A stretch of DNA of 64,000 bases, from NCBI GenBank assembly GCA_019634625.1, contig JAHCBA010000006.1, positions 124,001 to 188,000 on the forward strand, in the 5' to 3' direction. The notes below the pieces were generated by a model that saw only the letters and a program-made list of their open reading frames with translations, was not told the DNA's origin and did no database searches. This DNA is from Verrucomicrobiia bacterium. GTDB lineage: Bacteria > Verrucomicrobiota > Verrucomicrobiia > Limisphaerales > CAIMTB01. Within the stretch, counting starts at the first letter, position 1. Every line of letters starts with the position of its first letter. Both the position numbers and the translations under genes were made by a program. Below are positions 25,625-34,402 of the stretch, piece by piece.

Positions 25625-28294
25625 ATGAAATCGATTGATTTCCCTCCCGCCCGCCGCCCGATCCCGCCGCTCCAGGGTTTCCGCCTGTTCACCGCCCTCG
25701 GCTTCCTGGCCCTCGCCGCCCCAGCGCAGGAATTCGTCAATTTCGAGGGCAAACAGACCAATCCCATCCGTCTGTCCGCCGACGGCACCCGGTTGTTCGC
25801 CGTCAACACCCCGGACGCGCGGGTCTCGGTGTTCGATCTCACCCATCCGGCCACACCCAGGCTGATCGCCGAAATTCCTGTCGGCATCGAACCGGTTTCG
25901 GTCCATCCGCGATCGAACGACGAGGTCTGGGTCGTCAACGAGGTGTCCGACAGCGTCAGTGTCGTGTCGGTCTCACGTGGCATGGTCGTCGCCACTCTCC
26001 GCGTCAGGGACGAGCCGATGGACGTCGTCTTCGCGCGCGGCCGGGCCTTCGTGTCGGTTGGCCGGAGCCACGCGCTCGCCGTGTTCGATGCCGGGACACG
26101 GGAGGAACTCGATCGGATTCCCCTCCTCGGCCTCAACCCGCGCGCGCTGGCCGTCAGCCCGGACGGCAGCAGGGTCTATGTGGCATTCGCGTTGTCGGGG
26201 AACCGCACGACGATCATCCCGCGGGAGGAGGCGCCCGATCAACCTGGCCCGACCCGCATTCCGGACGCGCCGCCGAAGGTGGCGTTGATCGTGGATGCGG
26301 AGGATCCGGCCTGGGCGGATGAGATCCGGTACACGCTGCCGGACAACGACGTGGCCGAGATCGACGCGGATTCCCTCACGGTGACCCGCTACTTCAGCCG
26401 GCTCGGAACGGTGAACCTGGGCCTGGGCGTCCATCCGGGAGGCGGCCAGCTTTGGGTGGCCAACACCGACGCGCGCAACCGGGTCTTCTTCGAGCCGGCG
26501 CTTCGCGGGTACACTCATCTCAATCGAGTCACCCGCGTGGACCTCACGACCGGAGCGGCGACCCCGTTCGACCTGAACCCGGACATCGATTACGGCGTGA
26601 TGCCGAACCTCGAAGCCAGGGCCACCGCGCTCGCCCAGCCCACCTCCGTGGTCTTCCATCCGTCCGGAGACCATTTCTACGTCGCCGCGTTCGGGACCGA
26701 CCGTGTGGCCAGGGTCGATACACACGGGACGATCCTCGACCGGATCGAGGTCGGGGAGGTCAAAGGCGCCACTCCCGATCCGCGGAACAAACGCGGCCCG
26801 CGCGGCCTGGCTCTGCACCCGGACGGTTCCCGGCTCTATGTCATGAACCGCATCGCCAATACGATTTCCGTGATCGACACCGGCACCCGCTCGGTCGTCG
26901 GCGAGTTCCCAACGGGTTCCCATGACCCGACTCCCGAGACCATCCGCGTGGGGCGCGGCTTTCTGTACGACGCCCGGCTCTCGGGCAATGGCACTCTGTC
27001 CTGCGCAAGCTGCCACGTGGATGGGGAGATGGATCACCTTGCCTGGAATCTCGGGAACCCGGACGGCGAACTGCAACGGCTGACGGTCTTCAGGGGGGTG
27101 TTCCCCACCAGCACTCATCCTGCGCATCCCATGAAGGGGCCGATGACGACCCAGACCCTGCGCGGGCTGAAAGGAATGGAACCGCTGCACTGGCGCGGGG
27201 ACCGGGCCTCGCTTCTCGACTTCAACCCCGCCTTCGACTCACTCATGGGAGCCGAGCCGCTGGGCGACGAAGACATGCGGGCCTTCAAGGACTTCGTCGA
27301 GACCATCGCCTTTCAACCCAACCCCAACCGGAATCTCGACAACTCGCTGCCGGTCTCCCTCGCTGGCGGCGATCCGCGGGCAGGCCAGGACTTCTTTCGC
27401 AACACGGACTTCCTGGTCCCGGGGTTCGGGCCGGTCCGATGCGTGAGCTGCCATGCCCAGCCGACAGGTCTGGCCCTGCCCGGCTTCCGCATCACACAGC
27501 ACGATGGGATGGATATTGTTCAGCCCATGAAGATCCCGCATCTCCGCAACCTTTATCAACGGCTCGACTTCGATAACACCCCCGGTGCCATGAGCCTGTC
27601 CGGCTTCGGCCTCGAACACGACGGATCCAGGGCCGGAATTGCCCAGGCCCTGTCCGTCCCGCGCTTCGAAACCATCCGGAACGACGAAACGATCATCCGC
27701 AATCTCGCCGCCTTCCTGCTCGCATTCGACACGGGAACCCCGCCGGCCGTGGGCCATGACCTGACCCTCACCCGGGAAAACCTCTCCTCCCCCGCAGTCA
27801 TCAGCCAGTGGGACACGCTCGAACAGCAGGTCCAATCCAGCCGCATCGATCTCATCGCCAAATCCGATTTCGGAGCCCTGCTCTTCGATCGTGCGACCTC
27901 CGGCAGTTACCGTTCCGATGGGGAAGGGGATCCGTTCCGCAGCCGGCACTGGGTCGAGGAGCGCATTCGCGAAGGAGCCACGGTGACCCTCATGGGGGTT
28001 CCCGTTGGCTCGGGATGGCGTATGGCAATCGACCGCAATCTCGACGGAATTCCCGACGGGGTCCCGCCGCGCATCCCGCTTGTCGTCCGATTCCGGTCCA
28101 CGGGCGATGCGATCCACCTGTCGTGGGATGCCGAGGCGGATCGCGCCTACGCCGTCGATTCCTCGAATTCCCTGGAGCCGGGAAGCTGGACGCCGCTCGC
28201 CACCGGCATTGTCTCCCAGGAAGGTGCCGCGACCTTCTCCGACTCCCTCGCCGATCGCGGACCCGCCCGCTTCTATCGAATCCGCCACGACTGA
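25625..28294 (+). CDS. Secreted YVTN propeller - di-haem cytochrome protein
   Basis: 889 residues. The ATG at 25625 opens a signal peptide (FRLFTALGFLALAAPAQ); the longer frame upstream overlaps other genes. Residues about 45-450 form a YVTN-type propeller (VNFEGKQTNPIRLSADGTRL, VHPRSNDEVWVVNEVSDSVS, LHPDGSRLYVMNRIANTISV). A cytochrome region of the MauG/CCP kind follows with two haem sites, CASCH and CVSCH, and an RGLKGMEPLHWRGDR segment. The C-terminal 75 residues are the beta module shared with three other proteins here (AIHLSWDAEADRAYAVDSS, W, ARFYRIRHD). Probable role is periplasmic electron transfer or peroxidase-like chemistry. It converges on smc, with only 25 bp between stop codons. 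Confidence 0.87.
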   Translation: MKSIDFPPARRPIPPLQGFRLFTALGFLALAAPAQEFVNFEGKQTNPIRLSADGTRLFAVNTPDARVSVFDLTHPATPRLIAEIPVGIEPVSVHPRSNDEVWVVNEVSDSVSVVSVSRGMVVATLRVRDEPMDVVFARGRAFVSVGRSHALAVFDAGTREELDRIPLLGLNPRALAVSPDGSRVYVAFALSGNRTTIIPREEAPDQPGPTRIPDAPPKVALIVDAEDPAWADEIRYTLPDNDVAEIDADSLTVTRYFSRLGTVNLGLGVHPGGGQLWVANTDARNRVFFEPALRGYTHLNRVTRVDLTTGAATPFDLNPDIDYGVMPNLEARATALAQPTSVVFHPSGDHFYVAAFGTDRVARVDTHGTILDRIEVGEVKGATPDPRNKRGPRGLALHPDGSRLYVMNRIANTISVIDTGTRSVVGEFPTGSHDPTPETIRVGRGFLYDARLSGNGTLSCASCHVDGEMDHLAWNLGNPDGELQRLTVFRGVFPTSTHPAHPMKGPMTTQTLRGLKGMEPLHWRGDRASLLDFNPAFDSLMGAEPLGDEDMRAFKDFVETIAFQPNPNRNLDNSLPVSLAGGDPRAGQDFFRNTDFLVPGFGPVRCVSCHAQPTGLALPGFRITQHDGMDIVQPMKIPHLRNLYQRLDFDNTPGAMSLSGFGLEHDGSRAGIAQALSVPRFETIRNDETIIRNLAAFLLAFDTGTPPAVGHDLTLTRENLSSPAVISQWDTLEQQVQSSRIDLIAKSDFGALLFDRATSGSYRSDGEGDPFRSRHWVEERIREGATVTLMGVPVGSGWRMAIDRNLDGIPDGVPPRIPLVVRFRSTGDAIHLSWDAEADRAYAVDSSNSLEPGSWTPLATGIVSQEGAATFSDSLADRGPARFYRIRHD

Positions 28295-28319
28295 TCCGCG
28301 CCAGCCCGCCGGCCGGATC

Positions 28320-31300
28320 TCACTTCGCCATCACCACCTCGAGGGTGTCTTCCTTGGCGCGTGGCGCATCCTCCTCGGTCTCGACCTGAGGTCCCTCGGC
28401 GGGAGGCACCAGCGGGGCCGCGTGCTCCACGGCGTCCTCCGCCTTGTGGAACTTCACACTCACGATCCGGCTCACCCCCTGCTCCTGCATGGTCACCCCG
28501 TACAACACATCGGCCATCCCGATGGTCCGCTTGTTGTGGGTGATGATGATGAACTGCGACCGCTCAAGGAAGCGCTGCAGAATCCGCACGAACCGGTTGA
28601 TGTTCGATTCGTCCAGCGGCGCGTCCAGCTCGTCCAGCACCGCAAACGGCGACGGCTTCACCTGGTAGATCGCGAACAGCAGCGCCACCGCCGTCATCGT
28701 CTGCTCGCCACCCGACAGCAGCGAGATGCCCCGCAACTGTTTCCCCGGCGGCCGCGCCATGATCTCGATGCCGCTCTCCAGCACGTCCTCCGCATCCGCC
28801 AGTTGCAGATCGGCGTGCCCCCCTCCGAAGATCTCGACGAACAGGGTCCGGAAATTCTCCCGGATCTTCTCGAAGGTCTCGGCGAACATGGCCCGCGTCT
28901 CCGTGTTGATCCGCTGGATCACCTCCAGCAACTGCTCCTTGGCCCGCGCCAGGTCGTCGTGCTGCCCGCTGAGAAACGTGTGGCGCTGCTCGGCCTCCTC
29001 GTACTCCTCGATGGCCACCAGGTTCACCGGACCCATCTCGTCCACCCGCCGCTGCATCGCCCCCACCTGCCCCGCCACCGCCTCCCAGTCCGTCGCCGCC
29101 CCGCTCGCCGCCATCTCCTCCGGCGTCACCACATGCACCCTCGGCGGCCCTTCGTCAGCCACCGTGATGGTGATGCATTCGCTGCGGACCTCCTCGAGCC
29201 GCACCTGGTACTTCTCCCAGATCCGGCTGACCAGGTTCTCCATCGCCATCCGCCGCTGCGCGAGTTCGATCTCCAACTGACCCCGGCGCGCCTGCAGGTC
29301 GGCGTGACGCGCCCGCTGGTCCCGGAGCACCCCTTCGCGTTCCCGCACCTCGCCATCCATCTCGCCCCGCTGTCCGTTGAGTTCGGCGATCCGCTCGTTG
29401 GCCAGCCCCCGCTCGTGCCGCAACCGCTCGATGACGGCGCGGGCCTCGACGATCTCCCCCTCGCTCTTCGCCTTCCGTTCGAGATAGCCCGCGCACTCCC
29501 CGCGCCGCTGCTCGACCAGTGCCCCCAGTTCCTCGATGCGCTGGGACAACGGCCCCTTCTGCCGCGTCAACCCGGCCAACGCCTGTTCCTCGCCCGCGCA
29601 CGCCACCTTGGTCTCGGTCAATGCCGCCGTCGCCTCGTCCCTCCGCAGTCGCAGCGCCTCAACCTCGCCGTTCAATACGGTCAACCGCTCCTGCGCCCCG
29701 CGCTCGGCCTCCTCCGTCTCTGCCAAACGCCGCGCCAGCGCCTCGCGTTGTTCGCGGCCCTCGCGATCCTGTTCCGCCAGGCTCTCGATCTCGTACACCA
29801 CCGTGTCGATCCGCTGGTGGAGCACCCGGCGCGACTGTTCCAACGCCTTGAATTCCCCCTCGTGGGTGGCCACCGCCACCTCCTGCGCCCGCAGTTCGGT
29901 CTGCGCCTGCTGCAGACCCGCCTGTAATTCGGTCTGCTCCGCCTGCAACGCCCCCCGCTGCCGCCCCGCCTCGTTCAACGCCTCCTGCAACTCCGCCACC
30001 ACCCCCCGCAGCTCGGCAATCTGGTTCTTCCGCGCCAGAATTGACGAGGCCGGCTTCCCGTTCCCATTCCCCGCCCCGCCCGTGAACACGCCCTGACGCG
30101 ACAGCACCTCGCCCGTCCCGGTCACGAAATCGCACCCCGCCCCCCAGCCGCGCCGGGCGGCAACCGCGGCTCCCAGATCGGGCGCCAGAAACGTCGCCCC
30201 CAGCAGCCCGTCAAGCACCGGCCGGATCGCCGCATCCGATTCGATCACCTCGAGTAGCCGCCGGAATCCCTCCGGAATGCCCGCCCCTTCGCCGGCCCCG
30301 GCCGAAGGCCCCGCCGCCGGTCCGTCTTCCGTCCCCAAACCCCAGTCGAGCGCCGCCAGACTGGCCCGCCCCTTCCTGCCCGCCGCCAGATCCGAGAGGA
30401 TCCCCTGCGCCGCCTCCGGCCGTTCGGTCAGCACCAGTTGCAGGTGGTGTCCCAGGGCGGTCTCCACCGCCATAATGTGCCGCCCGTCCGGCACCCGGAT
30501 ATGGTCCGCCAGGGATCCCAGCACACCCGTCGCCTGCAAGGCCGCCAGGGCACCGCTTCCGAAACCCTCGTGACTGGTCTCCAACTGCTCGAGCACCTGA
30601 AGCCGGGACCGCGATTCCGCCTGGCGCCGGGTCAGGCCGTCGAGCGTCTGACCCGCCTGCTGAAGGGCCTGCTGCAATTCCCTCAGGCGCGCCTGCCGTT
30701 CCTCGACGGTGCCACGCTGCGCCAGGACCCCCGCCTTCTCCGCCTCGACGCTGGCCGCGAACTCCTCCAGCCGTTGTTCGAGGCGCACCCGTTCCTCCTC
30801 CACCTGCACCTTCTCCGCCGAAAGCTTCTCCAACCGCACCGTGTGCGCCTGCTTGCGCAGGTCGAGCGCGGTGAGTTCATTGCGAACCCGGCTCAGCTCC
30901 TGCGCCATCCCGAACGCCTCGCCCTGCGCCTGCCGGACCGCCAGTTGCTTCGCCACCAGGTCCCGTTCCACCTCGGCCAGCGCCGCCCGTCGCGTCTCCA
31001 GCTCCGACCGCAACCCCGCCAGCCGCGCTTCCGTGTCCGCCACCCGCTCCGTCACCGCCGCCATCTCGTCCTCCGCCGCCCGCTTCCGCTCCTCCGCCTG
31101 CGCGATGTCCGCCGCGGCCTGCGCGTTCTGGCGGTCCCACTCCCGCAGCCGCTCCTCGTGAAACTGGATCCGGCTCTCCTCCCGGTCCGCCTGCCCCGCC
31201 AGCTCCGTGGCCCGCTGCTGGTTCGCCGCAATCTCCCGGTCCAGTTCCCCCAGCCTCTCCCGCAACTGCAGCAGCTCGTCCTCAACCCGCAACACCTCCG

Positions 31301-32096
31301 CCGACGCCTCCTCCAGCCCAGCTCTCGCCGCCTCCGAAGCCGCCTCGCGTTCGCGGATCTCGTGCGCCGCCACATCGTACTGGTGCCGGGCAAGCTGGGT
31401 CTCGAGATGCTGAAGATCAGTCATCAGTTGCTTGTACCGGCGTGCCTTCCCTGCCTGTCGCTGCAACGACCCGATCTGCCGCTTCACCTCGCGGATCAGA
31501 TCCGCCACCCGCAGCAGGTTCTGCTCCGTCTGCTCCAGCTTCCGCAATGCCTCCCGCTTCTGGCTCTTGAACCGCGTGATGCCCGCGGCCTCTTCGAACA
31601 CCAGGCGCCGATCCTCCGGACGACTGCTCAGCAGCTGCGTGATGTTCCCCTGGGCCATGATCGAGTAGCTCGTCTTGCCCATCCCCGTCCCCGCGAACAA
31701 CTGCTGGATGTCCTTCAACCGGCAGGCCGTCTTGTTCAGGAAATACTCGCTCCCCCCGTCCCGGAACACCCGCCGCGTCAACGTCACCTCCCCGTAGTCG
31801 ATCGGCACCCCCGCCGCCCGCACCTGCTCCGTATCGACATCGCCCAGCGTCAACGACACCTCCGCCAAGCCCAACTGCTTCCGGGAATCCGTCCCGTTGA
31901 AGATCACGTCGGCCATCTCCCCGCCCCGCAGCGCCTTCGCCGACTGCTCGCCCAGCACCCAACGGATCGCGTCCGCCACGTTCGACTTTCCGCACCCGTT
32001 AGGCCCCACGATTGCCGTGATCCCCCGCTGGAAGTTCAGCGAAGTCCGGACGGCAAACGATTTGAACCCCAAGACGGTCAGGTTCTTGAGATACAT
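28320..32096 (-). CDS. smc: Chromosome segregation protein SMC
   Basis: 1,258 residues from the ATG at 32096, where the conserved start MYLKNLTVLGFKSFAVRTSL begins; the frame upstream to 32669 is non-coding. The Walker A motif (GPNGCGKSN, residues 31-39) sits in the N-terminal head. Two long coiled-coil arms flank a hinge (about residues 520-690; VLGSLADHIRVPDGRHIMAV, FVTGTGEVLSRQGVFTGG). The C-terminal head has the ABC signature (ISLLSGGEQTMTAVALLFA) and Walker B (FAVLDELDAPLDESN). It acts as a cytoplasmic dimer, usually with ScpA and ScpB, which are not in this window. The hinge region has a Gly/Ala/Pro-rich insert (GPAAGPSAGAGEGAGIPE). The short tail after the head is acidic. Confidence 0.96.
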   Translation of the reverse strand: MYLKNLTVLGFKSFAVRTSLNFQRGITAIVGPNGCGKSNVADAIRWVLGEQSAKALRGGEMADVIFNGTDSRKQLGLAEVSLTLGDVDTEQVRAAGVPIDYGEVTLTRRVFRDGGSEYFLNKTACRLKDIQQLFAGTGMGKTSYSIMAQGNITQLLSSRPEDRRLVFEEAAGITRFKSQKREALRKLEQTEQNLLRVADLIREVKRQIGSLQRQAGKARRYKQLMTDLQHLETQLARHQYDVAAHEIREREAASEAARAGLEEASAEVLRVEDELLQLRERLGELDREIAANQQRATELAGQADREESRIQFHEERLREWDRQNAQAAADIAQAEERKRAAEDEMAAVTERVADTEARLAGLRSELETRRAALAEVERDLVAKQLAVRQAQGEAFGMAQELSRVRNELTALDLRKQAHTVRLEKLSAEKVQVEEERVRLEQRLEEFAASVEAEKAGVLAQRGTVEERQARLRELQQALQQAGQTLDGLTRRQAESRSRLQVLEQLETSHEGFGSGALAALQATGVLGSLADHIRVPDGRHIMAVETALGHHLQLVLTERPEAAQGILSDLAAGRKGRASLAALDWGLGTEDGPAAGPSAGAGEGAGIPEGFRRLLEVIESDAAIRPVLDGLLGATFLAPDLGAAVAARRGWGAGCDFVTGTGEVLSRQGVFTGGAGNGNGKPASSILARKNQIAELRGVVAELQEALNEAGRQRGALQAEQTELQAGLQQAQTELRAQEVAVATHEGEFKALEQSRRVLHQRIDTVVYEIESLAEQDREGREQREALARRLAETEEAERGAQERLTVLNGEVEALRLRRDEATAALTETKVACAGEEQALAGLTRQKGPLSQRIEELGALVEQRRGECAGYLERKAKSEGEIVEARAVIERLRHERGLANERIAELNGQRGEMDGEVREREGVLRDQRARHADLQARRGQLEIELAQRRMAMENLVSRIWEKYQVRLEEVRSECITITVADEGPPRVHVVTPEEMAASGAATDWEAVAGQVGAMQRRVDEMGPVNLVAIEEYEEAEQRHTFLSGQHDDLARAKEQLLEVIQRINTETRAMFAETFEKIRENFRTLFVEIFGGGHADLQLADAEDVLESGIEIMARPPGKQLRGISLLSGGEQTMTAVALLFAIYQVKPSPFAVLDELDAPLDESNINRFVRILQRFLERSQFIIITHNKRTIGMADVLYGVTMQEQGVSRIVSVKFHKAEDAVEHAAPLVPPAEGPQVETEEDAPRAKEDTLEVVMAK

Positions 32097-32321
32097 GACG
32101 GTGCCCACGGAACCCGAAGGCGCCCCCCGTGTCAAAAGCAAACCCGCAGCCCCTAGTGTCGAGTTATTCACAGTCCACAATCCCTTGCGCCCGGCCGGTG
32201 AATAACTTTCATGGCCCCCTTCGCTCCCACCCTTGGGGAAGCGGTGTGCGGTCGTGGGTGAAGGGCCTCTAGGATCAAGGCTGCATTGACGGAGCGCGGG
32301 TCCGGGCTGAGCCTGCCGGGC

Positions 32322-32630
32322 ATGATCTCCATCCAGGTGCCGGCAGGGTTCCTCGCGCTCGCTTTGTCGTCCTCCGCAGTGCTCGGACAGGGAACCGTCC
32401 TTCCGGTGGTGACGGTGACAACCGGCGGGGCTGGAACACCCCCGAGTCTGCCCGCTCCGCTGCAAGGAATGGCGGCCTTTCCAATCGTAGTCGTTCCAGA
32501 GCCGGGACTGGGGAGTCTTGGCGCATTCGGAGCCGGGCTCTTGTGGCTGGGCCGAAGGACGCTGCGAACTCGTCGATCCGGTGGAGAAGGGTATCCGATC
32601 CGCGGAACCAACGAGAGTAGGCGGTTCTGA
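32322..32630 (+). CDS. Very small PEP-CTERM protein (exosortase substrate)
   Basis: About 102 residues. The ATG at 32322 opens a signal peptide (MISIQVPAGFLALALSSSAV, then LGQG); a TTG at 32286 would add 12 residues. After a short Thr/Val/Gly-rich middle (TVLPVVTVTTGGAGTPPSLP) comes a PEP-CTERM sorting signal: VVVPEPGLGSLGAFGAGLLW with a short membrane helix and a basic stretch (RRTLRTRR). By family, an exosortase cleaves such tails; no exosortase gene is in the window. About 19 residues follow the basic stretch (SGGEGYPIRGTNESRRF), which is longer than usual and lowers confidence. It lies upstream of, and divergent from, smc. Confidence 0.55.
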   Translation: MISIQVPAGFLALALSSSAVLGQGTVLPVVTVTTGGAGTPPSLPAPLQGMAAFPIVVVPEPGLGSLGAFGAGLLWLGRRTLRTRRSGGEGYPIRGTNESRRF

Positions 32631-32646
32631 CGCCAGTGGCTCTCCT

Positions 32647-32683
32647 TGCTCCCGCTCCTGCTCCCGCACTTGCTCCTGCTCTG
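32647..32683. repeat. Imperfect hexamer tract (GCTCCN)n
   Basis: About six units of GCTCCT/GCTCCC, with one interrupted by GCACTT. Likely a slippage tract; no function visible. Confidence 0.5.
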
Positions 32684-32882
32684 GATCTTACCCGCCCCCC
32701 CTCCGCCACCCCGCACCCCGCGCCCCTCTCGGCTCAACACGAAGGGGGAACGGCTCGGCGCACGAGTGGTCCGGTGAGCTTGGCGGTCGCGGCAAATAAC
32801 AAGGCAGGCTGCTTAACTTGATCTTCCCCGACCCCTCCGGGGCTGCCCTCCGGGCTTCCGTGGATGACCCGGTTACCAAGAA

Positions 32883-32984
32883 GTCAATAGTAATAAGCAT
32901 GGCTCAAGTTTTGACTCCAACGTCAACAACAGTGTGTCGGGCATGTTATGTTTTGGAGTCAATAATAGTGTGTCTGACTTATTG
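32883..32984 (+). repeat. Repeat family D, locus 1: AT-rich direct repeats spaced 36 bp
   Basis: Two good copies start at 32922 (GTCAACAACAGTGTGTCGGG, then CATGTTATG) and 32958 (GTCAATAATAGTGTGTCTGA, then CTTATTG), exactly 36 bp apart. A half copy begins at 32883 (GTCAATAGTAATAAGCATG). The same pair with the same spacing occurs at 60.5 kb. Confidence 0.65.
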
Positions 32985-33383
32985 TTTAGGGGTATTGTGC
33001 TTGTGTTTTTTGAGGAGCCGGACGCGAGGATCTCGCGGCGCCGATCCGTGGCCCGGCTTCAGTTGGTCAGGGGGACGTGACGCCATCCAACCGCCGATGA
33101 AGTCGTGGACGGCGCCTGGCTCTGTAAGACTTCACAGTCAACAACATCTGTCCTGAAGGCGTACTCCCAGCAGACCCGCGGCTAAGAGCCTGCCGAGACC
33201 GTTTCTCCCCTCCTCGTGGTTCCCGTGGCGGGAGGTTCCACCCCGCTTCAACCAGCCCTTCGGAACGCCAGGGTCGCCTCGCGAACCTGTTTTTCTCGTT
33301 TCGGACGCCGCCGCCGCTCGCTATACCTCCCCGGGCGCGGTGGCAGACCGCCGTGCGCCCGTCGAACCCCCAAAGCCGAATTT

Positions 33384-34349
33384 ATGCCACTGACGACCAC
33401 CAAGGAGCTCTTTGCCAAGGCACTGAAAGGCAAGTACGCCGTCGGCGCCTTCAACGTGAACAACATGGAGCTCGTGCAAGCCATCATCGAGGCCTGCGAG
33501 GAGGAAAAGGCTCCGGTGATTCTCCAGATCTCCCGTGGCGCGCGCTCCTACGCCAACCCGGTGTACCTGCGCAAACTCATCGAGGCCTCCGTCAGCGTCG
33601 CCACCATCCCCATCGCCGTCCACCTGGACCACGGTGACACTTTCGAGCTGTGCAAGGAGTGCATCGACGAGGGCTTCACCAGCGTGATGATCGACGCCTC
33701 CCACGAACCGTTCGAGAAGAACGTCGCCATCTGCCGCAAGGTCGTCGAGTACGCCCACAAGCATGGCGCCGTGGTCGAAGGCGAACTCGGACAACTGGTC
33801 GGCGCCCAGTTCGATGAGGGCGAGGAGGGCGGCGGGTACAGCGTAGGCGGCCACTATACCCATCCCGAGGAAGCCGTGAAGTTCGTCAAGGAATCCGGCG
33901 TGGATTCCCTCGCGGTCGCCATCGGCAACAGCCACGGCGCCTACAAATTCAAGGGCGAACAGCACCTCGACATCGAACGCCTCAAGTCCATCAAGAAGGC
34001 CCTCCTCGACGCCGGGCTCGGGGATTATCCCCTGGTCCTCCACGGCGCCTCCAGCGTCCCCAAGGAGCTGGTGACCGAAATCAACCGCTTCGGCGGGCAG
34101 ATGGGCGACGACACCGCCGGCGTGCCCGAGTCGGACATCGAAATCGCCCGGCGCACCGGCTGCACCAAGGTCAACATCGATACCGACCTCCGCCTCGCCA
34201 TGACCGCCGGCATCCGCAAGGCGCTGGCCGAAAACCCCAAGGAGTTCGATCCCCGCAAGTACCTCGGGCCCGCCCGCAAACTCGTCAAGGAACTGGTGCG
34301 CCACAAGCTCCGCAATGTCCTCTGCTGCGCCGGCCACGGCTTCGATTGA
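33384..34349 (+). CDS. fba: Class II fructose-bisphosphate aldolase
   Basis: 321 residues from the ATG at 33384 (MPLTTTKELFAKALKGKYAV). It catalyses cleavage of fructose-1,6-bisphosphate to dihydroxyacetone phosphate and glyceraldehyde-3-phosphate in the cytoplasm. Zinc-ligand regions are intact: AVHLDHGDTFELCKECIDEG, the GGHYTHPEEA loop and the LVLHGASSVPKELV histidine. The phosphate-binding segment NIDTDLRLAMTAGIRKAL is also present. A DAS/NID pattern and the EGELGQLVGAQFDEGEE insertion fit the class IIB-like group. The start is chosen at the family N-terminus; the longer open frame upstream is not conserved. It is a single transcription unit after a long repeat-bearing spacer. Confidence 0.95.
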   Translation: MPLTTTKELFAKALKGKYAVGAFNVNNMELVQAIIEACEEEKAPVILQISRGARSYANPVYLRKLIEASVSVATIPIAVHLDHGDTFELCKECIDEGFTSVMIDASHEPFEKNVAICRKVVEYAHKHGAVVEGELGQLVGAQFDEGEEGGGYSVGGHYTHPEEAVKFVKESGVDSLAVAIGNSHGAYKFKGEQHLDIERLKSIKKALLDAGLGDYPLVLHGASSVPKELVTEINRFGGQMGDDTAGVPESDIEIARRTGCTKVNIDTDLRLAMTAGIRKALAENPKEFDPRKYLGPARKLVKELVRHKLRNVLCCAGHGFD

Positions 34350-34402
34350 TCCGTTCCCAGTGCGCCCGTCACCGCCATGAACACGGCGGATGGCCTGTCG
34401 CC

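Larger units (their letters stand above)
32631..33383. other. Long gene-free region with AT-rich repeats
   Basis: No coding sequence is supported. It holds a GCTCCN hexamer tract (32647-32683), a stretch like the 60.3 kb repeat (AATAACAAGGCAGGC at 32794), and family D direct repeats (32883-32984). The base composition at 32880-33010 is unusually AT-rich for this genome. The last 350 bp before the aldolase gene have no recognised element. Confidence 0.6.

Noticed and set aside
28293-28319. Bidirectional terminator between the di-haem gene and smc
   Set aside because: Only a 6-bp stem (GATCCG/CGGATC) with a 15-base loop and no T run; too weak to call.
30438-32156. 572-codon plus-strand ORF over smc
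   Set aside because: His/Arg/Leu/Pro-rich shadow of the coiled coil; the smc frame is certain.
32883-32984. Origin-type iterons
   Set aside because: Only two clear units per locus, no DnaA-box pattern, and no replication gene nearby.
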